From: Bacteroidota bacterium
Lineage (GTDB): Bacteria; Bacteroidota; Ignavibacteria; Kryptoniales; JAKASW01
Assembly: GCA_023381615.1 (NCBI GenBank)
Contig: JAMCQL010000066.1
Span: forward strand, 1 to 64,000
Direction: 5' to 3'
DNA: 64,000 nucleotides
How positions within the stretch are numbered: the first letter of the stretch is position 1; each line of letters starts with the position of its first letter. This document shows positions 55,050-64,000 of this stretch, piece by piece. Under the pieces are notes generated by a model, which saw nothing but the letters and a program-made list of their open reading frames with translations, did not search any database and was not told where the DNA came from. Both the position numbers and the translations under genes were made by a program.

Positions 55050-57671
55050 TCACCTAATGACCACGAATTTTTTAATTGCAGTCTGGCCCGTTGGGGTCTG
55101 GAACACGACGATGTACACTCCGCTGACGACGATCTGGTTGGAAGAGGTTGTAAGATTCCAATACTCGTCGCCACTTCCATTTGCATGCTGAATTGTCTTA
55201 ATTAGCTGCCCCAGCTCCGTGTATATCTTGATGGTGCAAACGGGTGGGATATTCAGGAATCCGATCTGATTCGGTTCGCCGACGTAGCGAAGCAGATTCG
55301 GGTTGGATCCGAGGTTGTAGGGGTTGGGAACGACCCTGATAACGTCGCTCAAACTGGCGCGCGTTTCCTGGTTCTGGTTGATCGAGTAGTAGAGGGTATC
55401 CGGTCCTTGTGCACTTGAAAGTACGAGCTGCCCGATACTGGGCGGGCTGGCAGTCCCCGTACACCGGATTGTTCCGGTGTAGCTGTATATGTACTTGTAG
55501 GTTGTATCTATTTCCCCACTCGGCAGCGTGTCTATTTTCGCTATTGCTTTCGTCTTAATAGAATCCAAGAACGATAGACTTGCCAACTGGACGGTAAATA
55601 TGTTGGCGCCGGAGGTATAAACCGCATAGGTCGGCAGAGTGGTTATTGATTTGCTGTGCGTTGAGTCAATCTGGAAGACAACCTTCACCGGCTGCGAAAC
55701 GCCGGGCCGCAGCAATTTTGCCGGGTCGTAAGTCTGCGTATAGTACCTGCTGCTTTCAAGTGCTACGCCTGCGGGTGTATCCCCGGCCCCGTTGTTATCC
55801 GCAGGGTCTCCAACCGAAACGATGTAGTAGTAGTAATCAAAACCGCGAATGGCAGATTGGTCGTCATAACTTGTGACGTTCGGGCCGCATTGATAAAGTA
55901 ATGTGTATGCGCTGTCAACCAATCCCTGCGCGCGGTAGATCTTGAATCCTGTCAACTTTGGACCACCGGGAGCAGGAGGAGTCCACGAAAGGGCGATCTT
56001 GTTTCCTCCTGAGGTGACCGTGAAAAGCGAAGGCGGGGCCGGAGGTTGGGGTATATCATAGCCGGAATGGTAGTTTGCAAGAGCCCTCCTGAATGTCTGG
56101 AAGAGGGAGTCCCTGCCGGTGTAGACAGAATCATCCTTCTGCGCAGCTGTTATTTTCCCCAACTTAAATTCGCGTCCGATTCTTATAGTTGCTTCACGGC
56201 TGAGTCCAGCTGCACCTTCAGCCATAACAATGTGAATCCTTTGTCCGGGAGCGAGATTGTAAGGTCCATACCCGTTCGCAACAGACAGCCCGCCAGTTGT
56301 GCCGCGGGAAGGATCGCCCCCCAAACCCGTTAGATCCGCAAGCCGCTGACCCTGCCAGGAAACTGAGCTGTTGATCCAACCCACACCGTGGCCTATTGAC
56401 ATCAGCTGATATTCCAACTGCATCTTGGTACTATTGAATTGGCTGTTCTGTGAGTTCAACGGGTCGTCTGAACTTACGTAGCAAGTCGTAGTGGGTTCGG
56501 CTGGATCATCGGTGGTATCAGTGGCAGAGTTGTCGGCGTGGAGAGTCGCAACACCTATAAACTGGGCGGCACCGAGCCTGCCAGTTGTATCAGTTGCGGG
56601 CGGTCCCGGTTGTGCAGCAGACTGCACCCAAATCGGGCCTCCGATGTTGTCACTCGGCGGCGCTCCAGCCACACTAAGACCCGGCATTCCGGTTAACGAA
56701 AAACTTCCATACGAAGGGTTGTTGAAGTTGCCCAGCCAAGAGTATTGTGCCCTGATATCATTGTCTTTGTTTGGTGGTTGGTTCGTAAGCACATCTGAGC
56801 CGAAGAAGGTAGACGAAGGATTCAATCCGTCGCCGCGTGTGTCGCAGTCAGTCCCTATTCCCCAGCCTGCGGCGTTTCTCCCGATCACATACCGAGTCTC
56901 AGCACATACCGCGTAACGGTATTGGTAGAAAATACGCAGGCTGTCAAGAGGCTGGTTCGACGTATTTATGAAAGTGTAGTCATAGATTACATAATTATCA
57001 TGGTACTGCTGACCGAATCCGAGGATTTTTCTGACCATGGTAAGGCCGATCGATGTGAGCACGCTGTCGTATATCAAACGATCCTCTTTCAGACTCGGAT
57101 TTACATTGTCGACATCGGGCGGAATATTGTATGAGGGACTCCCGTCCACAGTCACCTGGGGGAGGGGAAACCTGTCTGTGGTGGTAAATGCCAAAGGTAC
57201 AAACTCCGACGCATCGCCGTCGTATCTGGGTCCAAAGTGTACGACCTTGAATGGCCACACGGTACCCGACGCATCCTTCCAGTTCCTCACTCCAATCCAC
57301 AATCCTTTTGCTGCCTCCATGTCTTGATTGGGATAGATTGCTGGCCATCGGTCGCCATCCTGCTGTACCAAAACTCTTTGTTCTTCATATTCGCATCCTG
57401 CATTCGAATACCAGCTTTGAAAGGATCCTATATCCATCCACTTTGTCGCGTACTGAGCGAACGCGGAACTGCTTAAGAAAAGGAGCGTAAATACCATGGC
57501 ACAAAGCGATTGCCCCAAAAAACCACAACCCTTTGTCATCCCCGCATGTTCCAAGCGGGAATCTTTTCTTTCTCCAATGGAAGATTCCCGACAAGAGCAT
57601 TCGGGAATGACATTGACCACTTTTTTGACAACCACTTTTCCGCAATGACCTGTTTCGATTCTCAATTTCAT
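55050..57671 (-). CDS. Large secreted protein with T9SS-like tail (set B)
   Basis: Protein of 873 residues, paralogue of 43279-45444: KWMDIGSFQSWYSNAGCEYEEQRV at the mature start, a fibronectin-like domain (IALSWTPPAPGGPKLTGFKIYRA) and C-terminal VVPNPYNLGSNPN, GQLIKTIQHANGSGDEYW and SGVYIVVFQT. AAAGGTGAG just before ATG 57671 fixes the start, immediately after the receptor stop. About 50 residues, partly encoded by the repeat at 57534-57612, precede the signal peptide (AMVFTLLFLSSSAFAQ); a start inside the repeat would remove them. Probably a surface partner of the receptor. Confidence 0.78.
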   Translation of the reverse strand: MKLRIETGHCGKVVVKKVVNVIPECSCRESSIGERKDSRLEHAGMTKGCGFLGQSLCAMVFTLLFLSSSAFAQYATKWMDIGSFQSWYSNAGCEYEEQRVLVQQDGDRWPAIYPNQDMEAAKGLWIGVRNWKDASGTVWPFKVVHFGPRYDGDASEFVPLAFTTTDRFPLPQVTVDGSPSYNIPPDVDNVNPSLKEDRLIYDSVLTSIGLTMVRKILGFGQQYHDNYVIYDYTFINTSNQPLDSLRIFYQYRYAVCAETRYVIGRNAAGWGIGTDCDTRGDGLNPSSTFFGSDVLTNQPPNKDNDIRAQYSWLGNFNNPSYGSFSLTGMPGLSVAGAPPSDNIGGPIWVQSAAQPGPPATDTTGRLGAAQFIGVATLHADNSATDTTDDPAEPTTTCYVSSDDPLNSQNSQFNSTKMQLEYQLMSIGHGVGWINSSVSWQGQRLADLTGLGGDPSRGTTGGLSVANGYGPYNLAPGQRIHIVMAEGAAGLSREATIRIGREFKLGKITAAQKDDSVYTGRDSLFQTFRRALANYHSGYDIPQPPAPPSLFTVTSGGNKIALSWTPPAPGGPKLTGFKIYRAQGLVDSAYTLLYQCGPNVTSYDDQSAIRGFDYYYYIVSVGDPADNNGAGDTPAGVALESSRYYTQTYDPAKLLRPGVSQPVKVVFQIDSTHSKSITTLPTYAVYTSGANIFTVQLASLSFLDSIKTKAIAKIDTLPSGEIDTTYKYIYSYTGTIRCTGTASPPSIGQLVLSSAQGPDTLYYSINQNQETRASLSDVIRVVPNPYNLGSNPNLLRYVGEPNQIGFLNIPPVCTIKIYTELGQLIKTIQHANGSGDEYWNLTTSSNQIVVSGVYIVVFQTPTGQTAIKKFVVIR
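57534..57612. repeat. Short inverted-terminal-repeat element within a gene start
   Basis: Ends tgtcatccccg (57534-57544) and cgggaatgaca (57602-57612), inner dyad aagcgggaatctt/aagattcccg. Same family as 54781-54952 but 79 bases long. Both lie in the 5' coding part of their genes and are read in the same frame (translation contains IPEC and RKDSRL in each). Confidence 0.7.
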
Positions 57672-57685
57672 TTTTTGCTCACCTT

Positions 57686-60600
57686 TCACGGTATGTCATA
57701 ACTCAATTTGATGCCGTAATAAACTGTTCTCGGATTTAGAAAAGCTAATTGCCATAGATTAGGCATGTTGATGTAAGGTTTACTGGATGACTGGTAGTCT
57801 CCGGGCCTGTCGTTGCCTGGGGTATTAATATATCCGAAGATTCGGTTTGTTGAATCGCCCGCGATTGAAGCAGGCAGGTGGAGAGACATCATGTACGCAA
57901 TGAAGTCGTTGTAATCGTAAAACCCGTAGTATGGAGACATGTATTTGAAGTTGAAGACATTATAGATATCGGCGAACAAGTTCAAATCGACACCATAGAT
58001 ACTGAAGTCCCGGCTTATTCGAAGGTCGAAGTTGATATAATCTGTCCATTGAACGTTGTATTGTATACCTGGGATTTGTCCGCCGCCTGACCAGGTGAGC
58101 CACTGCCCCGCCTGCCAGTTGCCGAGGAGATTGAAATGCCAGTCTGCCAGCGGTTTGATCCCATTCCAGTTCGGACCAAACCAGTTTGGTGTGAAAAAGT
58201 CTAAGTTCAATCTTGCATACGGCTGCGGAATAGGCTTTGTCTGGTATAGATCCGTGTAGTTAGTTATGTCAAACTGTCGCTGGTCCGCCGGGCTTTGATA
58301 CTGATTGCCGAACCCGAATCGGCCATAACTATTTGCCATATATGTATAGTCCACGAAGCCCTGCAGCCAGTCGCCCCGATCCTTGGAAATGGTTATCTCG
58401 AAACCTCTGATGTCCTCATAATAGTTAGGTGTGTACAGCGTATAGTTCACTTTTGAGTCTGCACTTTGGTAAGCTGTACCGAACGATCTGCTACCGATTG
58501 CAAGTCCACTAGGGGTACCCGTCTCGTTTGAAACATCTTTGTAGTAACCTGCAATATGAATCAAGAATTGATTGAACAAGCTTTGCTCGAAACCCAGCTC
58601 GTACGCAATCGTCCTTGGTAACGGATTATTCGGGTTGGCTACTAAGCTGACGTTGTTAGTCCCCGTTAGCCTGCGAATAAGATACAGGTCATTGGGGTCA
58701 GGCATGGAATAGAAATGTCCGTAGTTGAAATATAGTTTTGAATCTACCGTTACGGGGAACGATACTCCTAATCTTGGCTCTACCATGATGATGTCTTTAG
58801 TCGGTGCCTTGGATACGGTATCAAGCCCAATCAGGTCGGACCCGGAGAAAATAAGAGAATAAGGATTGTCGATGCTGTACCAGAGACCGCCCGCGTGAGA
58901 ATAATCCATTCTAACACCGAGGTTTGCTATCATCCCTTCAAACTCCAATTTGTCCTGCAAATACAGCGCTGCGCGGACAGGAAATGTATGCCAATGCGAT
59001 TTCGATGTTCCTGTGGGAAGATACGTATCGACAGTACCGTAGTTTACATTGTTGTCTGTGTAGTTAAACTCCATGCCGGTCTTTATCTGGTTATACTGGT
59101 CAACCTGACTCGTCAAGTCGAATCTTGCATTATATACAGCGATCTTGCTGGTGTCACGTCCGGTGCTCATTCCGACACTCATCCTCATTCCGTCAATTGC
59201 ACTGGACGGGTATGGCCAGAACCCGACCGGGGCCTCGTCGGTAAAATAATAGTTTCCAAACTGGTAAATTCGGGAAGTGTCCCGGAGCGCCCCCGGATCG
59301 GTGTGGTACTGCGACCCGAACTCACGCAAGGTCACATCATAATACGTGGAGGAAGAAAGCATCTGCGATAGTCTCGCTCCCACCATATTAAAGTTGACTT
59401 TCGTGGGAGCCCAATAGTCATTGGTGAACATGCGAGCATCGATATAACTTATTTGGTGTAACACACTTGAAATGCCTGAGCTTGTTTGAAAAATTCCGGG
59501 CTGTCCGGCGTTGCTGCTGCTCGTGCCGGTCTGTTGGCCTAACATCCCTTCAAGATTCAACGTCATTCCCGGTCCGACATCGGAAGTCAATTTCAATGAG
59601 CCATTATAATTCCGATAGGCGTCGGTCGCCAGCGGAATCATATACATCGACTGTTGACTTGTATAAGACGCCCAGAACCGAAGATTGCCGAGGTCTTTGC
59701 TCAGAACCGGGAATGGCCCTCCGAGGCTTGCATCTATATTGTAATTCGGCTTCAGCACGCTAAAATCTTTTCGATGCTGCCACTCCCACAATCTTTGGGC
59801 TGCAGTAGGGCTGAGATATTTCGTTGAGTCTCCCGATATCATTGACTGCTGCGATACGTTGATCCATCCGGGGAACTGAGGATATTGCTGCTGAGTGTAA
59901 GCGTTCCAGGCACCATTATTAGTCCCGTAATACGCCACGGCAGGGTCCATGTAGGGCCTCACATAATAGAAATCCGTCGAATTGAGTGCGCCCGCAAAGT
60001 TCTGCTGCTGCGGAGGTGCAATTCGTGTAAGCAAGCTTATTGTGTAGTGACTGGCACTCCCGTCTCTCGTGACAACGTTGACTACACCTGAACGGATATC
60101 ACCATATTCTGCATTGAAACCACCAGTTTGGATCTGGATGTCCTTGACGGATGTGTAGCTTATTGTGGTGTACGGAGCATTGTTTCGCTCATCACGAAGG
60201 GTGAATCCGTCGACCATGAACGCGGTCTGGTCGTTTCCGCCGCCGCGAATGACGAGTCCGCCTTGGACGCCTGCTTGCAACCCAATCACCGCGGTGACGT
60301 TGACGGCAGGTATCGACTGAATTTGAGACGAACTCAGGTTTGTTGTACTTGCAGACACATCTTTCTCAATGACGGGTCTCGTGGCGACCACGGTCACTTC
60401 GTGAGTAGTTATGGCGGCTTCGGACAGACTCAGATTCAGAGTTGTGGTCTCGTCGATGTTGACGCGGACGTCTTCAACGGCGGTAGTTGCGTAACCGACC
60501 ATCGAAGCCTTCACCCTGTAGTTACCCGGCGGGACATTCAGAACTACGAAATAACCATTGAGGTCCGTCGATGCGCCGAGCTTCGTTCCTTCAATCACCA

Positions 60601-60730
60601 CCGTGACGCCGACAAGCTTTTCGCCTGTCTTCGCATCTGTAACGGTTCCAGAAATCTTACCTGTCGTCCCGGCAAAACTTATCGCCGCCACCGTCAAAAT
60701 GAAAAAGCAACATACGACAAGCTTACTCAT
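57686..60730 (-). CDS. TonB-dependent receptor (set B)
   Basis: Protein of 1014 residues: signal peptide (MSKLVVCCFFILTVAAISFAG), carboxypeptidase-regulatory-like domain (GKISGTVTDAKTGEKLVGVTVVIEG), plug (VIRGGGNDQTAFMVDGFTLRDE, SGVVNVVTRDG) and barrel ending FLNPRTVYYGIKLSYDIP. AAGGAG stands seven bases before ATG 60730. It is paralogous to the set A receptor. The ROK regulator gene ends about 200 bases upstream on the same strand. No SusD gene follows. Confidence 0.9.
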   Translation of the reverse strand: MSKLVVCCFFILTVAAISFAGTTGKISGTVTDAKTGEKLVGVTVVIEGTKLGASTDLNGYFVVLNVPPGNYRVKASMVGYATTAVEDVRVNIDETTTLNLSLSEAAITTHEVTVVATRPVIEKDVSASTTNLSSSQIQSIPAVNVTAVIGLQAGVQGGLVIRGGGNDQTAFMVDGFTLRDERNNAPYTTISYTSVKDIQIQTGGFNAEYGDIRSGVVNVVTRDGSASHYTISLLTRIAPPQQQNFAGALNSTDFYYVRPYMDPAVAYYGTNNGAWNAYTQQQYPQFPGWINVSQQSMISGDSTKYLSPTAAQRLWEWQHRKDFSVLKPNYNIDASLGGPFPVLSKDLGNLRFWASYTSQQSMYMIPLATDAYRNYNGSLKLTSDVGPGMTLNLEGMLGQQTGTSSSNAGQPGIFQTSSGISSVLHQISYIDARMFTNDYWAPTKVNFNMVGARLSQMLSSSTYYDVTLREFGSQYHTDPGALRDTSRIYQFGNYYFTDEAPVGFWPYPSSAIDGMRMSVGMSTGRDTSKIAVYNARFDLTSQVDQYNQIKTGMEFNYTDNNVNYGTVDTYLPTGTSKSHWHTFPVRAALYLQDKLEFEGMIANLGVRMDYSHAGGLWYSIDNPYSLIFSGSDLIGLDTVSKAPTKDIIMVEPRLGVSFPVTVDSKLYFNYGHFYSMPDPNDLYLIRRLTGTNNVSLVANPNNPLPRTIAYELGFEQSLFNQFLIHIAGYYKDVSNETGTPSGLAIGSRSFGTAYQSADSKVNYTLYTPNYYEDIRGFEITISKDRGDWLQGFVDYTYMANSYGRFGFGNQYQSPADQRQFDITNYTDLYQTKPIPQPYARLNLDFFTPNWFGPNWNGIKPLADWHFNLLGNWQAGQWLTWSGGGQIPGIQYNVQWTDYINFDLRISRDFSIYGVDLNLFADIYNVFNFKYMSPYYGFYDYNDFIAYMMSLHLPASIAGDSTNRIFGYINTPGNDRPGDYQSSSKPYINMPNLWQLAFLNPRTVYYGIKLSYDIP

Positions 60731-60932
60731 TAATCACACTCCTTATCTAATGTTCAGTAGTGCTTTTCTGATTATACTGGGCTGTGGATTTTTCTTTGGG
60801 AAGAAGATAACCAGTAATCAATGTTCGATATTTTCTCCTAAATTAGGAAAGTTGAATGTCGAATATTCCAATAGGTTTACAACAGATTTCTTGCAATAAT
60901 GACATATTTGTAACGAAAGAATCATGAAAGAA

Positions 60933-62126
60933 TCAGTCAGTTATTTTATAGCCGTCGAATATCTGTTCTATTGCAAGTGCCGCAGCTCCCATCAACCGGG
61001 GAGAATTCTTCATCGAAGTAGGCAATATTTTTATGTTCTTTTTTGTTCCAAAGTAAGCCCGTTGCATAACAACAGCCATGATTTCTGGGTAAATGATATC
61101 CCATGCTTGAGTCGTTCGTCCATCTACGATTATCGCATGCGGATCGACAGCCTTTATGATGTTTGCGATCCCAAGTCCAAGATAATACCCTGTCTGCTTA
61201 AGAACTTCGACCGCAAGGTCATCCCCACTCTTGGCCAGGCTGATTATATCCTGGATCATGAAGTCAATAGTGTGGTCTATCGTTCCATGTTTCTTCTGCA
61301 TGTATCGACTCACAGTTGCACGGTCAGAGGCGTAAGCTTCCCAACATCCATTGCCACCGCACCTACAGGGCGCGCCACCTTCGTAGATAATCATGTGGCC
61401 AAATTCGCCTGAGGCTTGATATTCACCGGTCATCAATTTGCCATCAACCACTATGCCCGATCCTATCCCCGGACCAATCGATAGGAAGACGAAATTATTC
61501 AAATCTATCTCGTGATTGCCGAACCATAATTCTGCCAAGGCGGAAGACTTAGCGTCGTTTCCCACCGCAATATTCTCAACTTGCGGCAGAGCTGTTCTGA
61601 TCACTTCTCCAATGTTGAAGTCCTCCCAGTCCAGATTCGGAGCAAAGTTCACCATCATATTCTTCGAATCAACAATGCCCGCAACACTTACGCCAAGTGC
61701 TTCCAAGCGGCCAACATTCAGAGTCTCGCCTAGCCGCATCAATTCATGGATGCAACTGTTCACAAATTCCACGGCATTCTCAGGCTCGGTGTCGATCGAC
61801 GAAGTACCCTTTACACTTCCGTCAATGTCAGCCACCACAAAGCGAGTTACAGAGGAGTCAATGTTTATGCCTCCGACGTAGTGTTTGTTCAATTTCAGGT
61901 AGAGATTTAAGGGGGTACGCCCAACCGATTGCCCATCACTCACCCGCTCAGAGATTAGGTCTGAATTCAACAATTCGAAAATGATGCTTGAGACGGTACT
62001 CTTATTAAGGCCTGTCAATTTTGCAATGCCCGTCCTTGAGATCGGCTCCATCTCGCGTATGATATTCAGGATCATTCCCCGGTTAATACTGCGGAGAACC
62101 TTGGAGTTACCAGTTATGATATCCAT
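60933..62126 (-). CDS. ROK family transcriptional regulator
   Basis: Protein of 397 residues. An N-terminal winged helix-turn-helix (ISRTGIAKLTGLNKSTVSSIIFELLNSDLI, about 19-48) precedes a ROK sugar-kinase-like domain with GINIDSSVTRFVVADIDG and a complete zinc motif GGAPCRCGGNGCWEAYAS plus GEFGHMI. Members such as XylR and NagC/Mlc respond to sugars. Lying directly upstream of the set B receptor, it is the best candidate regulator of the whole locus. Confidence 0.88.
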   Translation of the reverse strand: MDIITGNSKVLRSINRGMILNIIREMEPISRTGIAKLTGLNKSTVSSIIFELLNSDLISERVSDGQSVGRTPLNLYLKLNKHYVGGINIDSSVTRFVVADIDGSVKGTSSIDTEPENAVEFVNSCIHELMRLGETLNVGRLEALGVSVAGIVDSKNMMVNFAPNLDWEDFNIGEVIRTALPQVENIAVGNDAKSSALAELWFGNHEIDLNNFVFLSIGPGIGSGIVVDGKLMTGEYQASGEFGHMIIYEGGAPCRCGGNGCWEAYASDRATVSRYMQKKHGTIDHTIDFMIQDIISLAKSGDDLAVEVLKQTGYYLGLGIANIIKAVDPHAIIVDGRTTQAWDIIYPEIMAVVMQRAYFGTKKNIKILPTSMKNSPRLMGAAALAIEQIFDGYKITD

Positions 62127-62209
62127 TTTCTCTGGACTGTACAGCCTCTCTGCAACTGCAATACAATCACCTCACTAAATTTTAGTTGGTTGCTCGAACA
62201 AATCAATTA

Positions 62210-62238
62210 ATGTTAGAGAAAATAAATTTCATTGTCAA
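62210..62238 (-). promoter_or_regulatory. Probable promoter of the ROK regulator gene
   Basis: On the minus strand, TTGACA (62238-62233) is followed after 17 bases by TAACAT (62215-62210), about 85 bases before the ROK start codon. It is a sigma-70-like match (6/6 and 4/6), not the Bacteroidia -33/-7 type. Assigned from sequence only. Confidence 0.5.
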
Positions 62239-62470
62239 GTTTTTTTGCTTCTTCTTTAAAATATTTTTCCTAACTGTCAGTGAAATTCTTGGAACAAGCA
62301 GTCGCCTGCAGCAAACATCGTTTGTTTGATCGCACATACTAACCCCTTAAGAAGATAGAAGCCACGTGAGAGAATGTACTACGTATCCATTTTCTGTCGC
62401 AATGCAAGTGACCTTAAAAGCGTACGAGCACAACTACAACTCTCGCGATCATGCGATGAGGAGCCTCACA

Positions 62471-62508
62471 AAATAAAAAAGCCGCAGAGATTAAAATCCC
62501 TGCGGCTT
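62471..62508 (-). terminator. Rho-independent terminator
   Basis: On the minus strand, stem gccgcag/ctgcggc (62506-62500 and 62487-62481) closes a loop and is followed by ttttttattt (62480-62471). It lies 31 bases after the stop of the partial gene at 62539. Confidence 0.85.
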
Positions 62509-62538
62509 ATCAGACCTACCTTGTGTTCGTTTTCTACT

Positions 62539-64000
62539 TTATTTAAGCAAAGCCATCTTTTTCGTCATCTTATACCCGCCAAATTCCAGCGAATACAAAT
62601 AGACGCCGCTTGCTACGCTCGTGCCGTGATCATCTCTTCCATCCCATACAACAAAGTGGTTTCCTTTACTCGTCATCTTGTTGTCAACAAGGTTCCTGAC
62701 TTCTTTGCCAAGAACATCATAGATTTTCACAGACACCATGTTTGCAACTGGAAGTGAATAGGAAATCGTTGTCGTCGGGTTAAACGGATTGGGATAATTC
62801 TGATTCAGCTTGTAATCGGTTGGTGTAATCACTGTCCACGGTTTCCAAATCCCGGTGGCGGTTTCCTCTAACACCCTCAGCACCTTAACATTTCCTGATG
62901 CTTTGTTAGCACTGTCCGACACGCCAACGTACGACAGGACTAATTCTTTTTTCCCGTCTCCACGAAGGTCGGCATACTGCATACCGGTAACGCCGCTTCC
63001 TATGACGGAATCTCCTGGTTCAGAGTATATTTGTCGTGTAGTGTAATTCGAAGCAACCATGGGATCACCGCCCTTGTAATCAACCTCGAAAACCCGATAG
63101 TAAGCAGCTACAAAAAGACGCTTGTTCACACTATCTGCAACCACAGGGCCATACCAAGCACTAAATGTAGTTGTGTCCTGCGCTATCATCCTGAGGTTAT
63201 TTGTTGAATCGTAAGAGGTTGGACTGGAGATGTTTCCAAGTACCCACAAGGAGTTTGGGTTCCCGTAAGAGGGGTAAGTAGTGCTTGTCCCTGCCGCTTT
63301 CTTAAACAGAGTAAAATATACTTCCTGTTTTCCATCTCCATTAAAATCGGCGACAGCCCCGTTTTTCAGCGGATAGCTGTTATTAACTTTCAGAACAATT
63401 TGTTTTGACGTATCAGCCGAGTAGCTGTTAGGGCCTGTAGAGACAATGGGAAAGATAAATGTGTAAGGTCCTATGTAACCATTGTTGAAAGTCCAGATGA
63501 AGGTCTGGTTGCCACCCATGCTCTTTGCTGGTATAGCAACAAGAGGAGTAGAAGATCGATCGGCATAGATCGCTGTTTTGGTATAACTTTCTTGAACCGT
63601 TGACCAAAATCCCGACTCAAATGTTCCAGTAACGCTGAGTATTCTCACTCCATCTTCCCCGGGAAGAGTAAAAGTGCTTCCGTTGACGCCATAGTAAGAA
63701 TATGTTGGATCAATAATTTCTTGAGTCCCATCGCCGTCAACATCGGCAACCCAGAAATTCTCAGGTCTAAAGGAAATCTCACCTGTATCTCCGATTATCG
63801 TATAGGGACCCAGGAACTTACTTGAATCTGGAGACCATTCCCAATCTTCATATCCTCTGTAGAACTGACTCTCACCTGCAGGAAAGTTTGCCTTTAGTCT
63901 GCCTACCGGGTAAATCAGCTCAAGATTTCCATCGCCATCCAGATCCCCCCAATGCACATCACGGGGCTCATACTGGTTTGGCGCCGAATAGGTAACAGGT
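62539..64000 (-). CDS. T9SS-sorted FG-GAP/VCBS-type repeat protein, 5' end missing
   Basis: The frame stays open to the window edge, so the start is outside; about 487 residues are visible. FG-GAP/VCBS-like calcium-binding repeats are seen: WGDLDGDGNLELIYP, VADVDGDGTQEIIDP, VADFNGDGKQEVYFT and ADLRGDGKKELVLSY. These point to a propeller on the cell surface. The C-terminus is a sorting domain (NQNYPNPFNPTTTISYSLP to SGVYLYSLEFGG). A terminator follows. Confidence 0.85.
   Translation of the reverse strand, partial: PVTYSAPNQYEPRDVHWGDLDGDGNLELIYPVGRLKANFPAGESQFYRGYEDWEWSPDSSKFLGPYTIIGDTGEISFRPENFWVADVDGDGTQEIIDPTYSYYGVNGSTFTLPGEDGVRILSVTGTFESGFWSTVQESYTKTAIYADRSSTPLVAIPAKSMGGNQTFIWTFNNGYIGPYTFIFPIVSTGPNSYSADTSKQIVLKVNNSYPLKNGAVADFNGDGKQEVYFTLFKKAAGTSTTYPSYGNPNSLWVLGNISSPTSYDSTNNLRMIAQDTTTFSAWYGPVVADSVNKRLFVAAYYRVFEVDYKGGDPMVASNYTTRQIYSEPGDSVIGSGVTGMQYADLRGDGKKELVLSYVGVSDSANKASGNVKVLRVLEETATGIWKPWTVITPTDYKLNQNYPNPFNPTTTISYSLPVANMVSVKIYDVLGKEVRNLVDNKMTSKGNHFVVWDGRDDHGTSVASGVYLYSLEFGGYKMTKKMALLK

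Larger units (their letters stand above)
62127..62538. other. Intergenic region holding a promoter and a terminator
   Basis: About 410 bases without a supported gene. The part near the ROK gene is A/T-rich and carries the promoter at 62210-62238. The other end carries the terminator at 62471-62508. The middle (62290-62460) shows nothing I can name. Confidence 0.6.

Noticed and set aside
45511-57612. Repeats considered as CRISPR
   Set aside because: The repeats are few, of different families and irregularly spaced; there is no cas gene in the window.
62374-62757. Possible 127-codon plus-strand gene
   Set aside because: It crosses a clear terminator and then runs antisense to the sorting domain of the partial gene.

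Overview
The window looks like a chromosomal piece from a Gram-negative bacterium of the Bacteroidota/Ignavibacteriota (FCB) side of the tree. Evidence is the repeated NYPNPFNP-type C-terminal sorting domain of type IX secretion (T9SS) substrates, PorV-like barrels, a Gld-type ABC system, TonB receptors with an N-terminal carboxypeptidase-regulatory-like domain, and a thiamin-uptake operon of the Bacteroidota style. Many genes have good Shine-Dalgarno sequences, which argues against classical Bacteroidia and towards Ignavibacteria-like lineages; this placement is inference. I see no rRNA, tRNA, CRISPR array or prophage.

Layout. 1-1280: end of a T9SS-sorted propeller/carbohydrate-binding protein. 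1471-11573 (+): amino-sugar/cell-wall-sugar cluster with two paralogous tandem-GNAT proteins, a TIM-barrel-like lipoprotein, a HGSNAT/NagX-like membrane acetyltransferase, a PIG-L deacetylase with an altered active-site motif, a sodium/solute symporter with a small partner, a family 51-like glycosidase lacking its expected nucleophile, and a NamZ-type muramidase. 11781-16527 (+): TPP riboswitch, TonB receptor, thiamin pyrophosphokinase and an SSS symporter. 16968-19755 (-): ParA, ParB, RidA, DUF5683 protein. 19885-23546: SDR, membrane Fe-S oxidoreductase, secreted protein. 23522-27677 (-): Gld-like ABC operon ending in a DUF4340 protein. 27727-33442 (+): ECF sigma, zinc-finger anti-sigma, Spy-like protein, RND adaptor and RND pump. 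33905-37367: kbl, nfo, anmK.

37412-60730 (-) is the most unusual part. Two related gene sets each hold a large TonB receptor, a large secreted protein with a T9SS-like tail and a TIG/propeller lipoprotein; two PorV-like proteins and further T9SS-sorted glycosidase- or propeller-like proteins are interleaved, and there is no SusD. A ROK-family regulator (60933-62126) lies just upstream. It reads as a SusD-less nutrient-uptake locus in which T9SS substrates and dedicated PorV-like shuttles could replace SusD-type surface proteins. The window closes with a partial T9SS-sorted FG-GAP-type protein.

The region is rich in small palindromic repeats, some inside reading frames, and carries a single-copy IS200-type (RAYT-like) transposase whose ends are REP-like hairpins abutting its start and stop codons.
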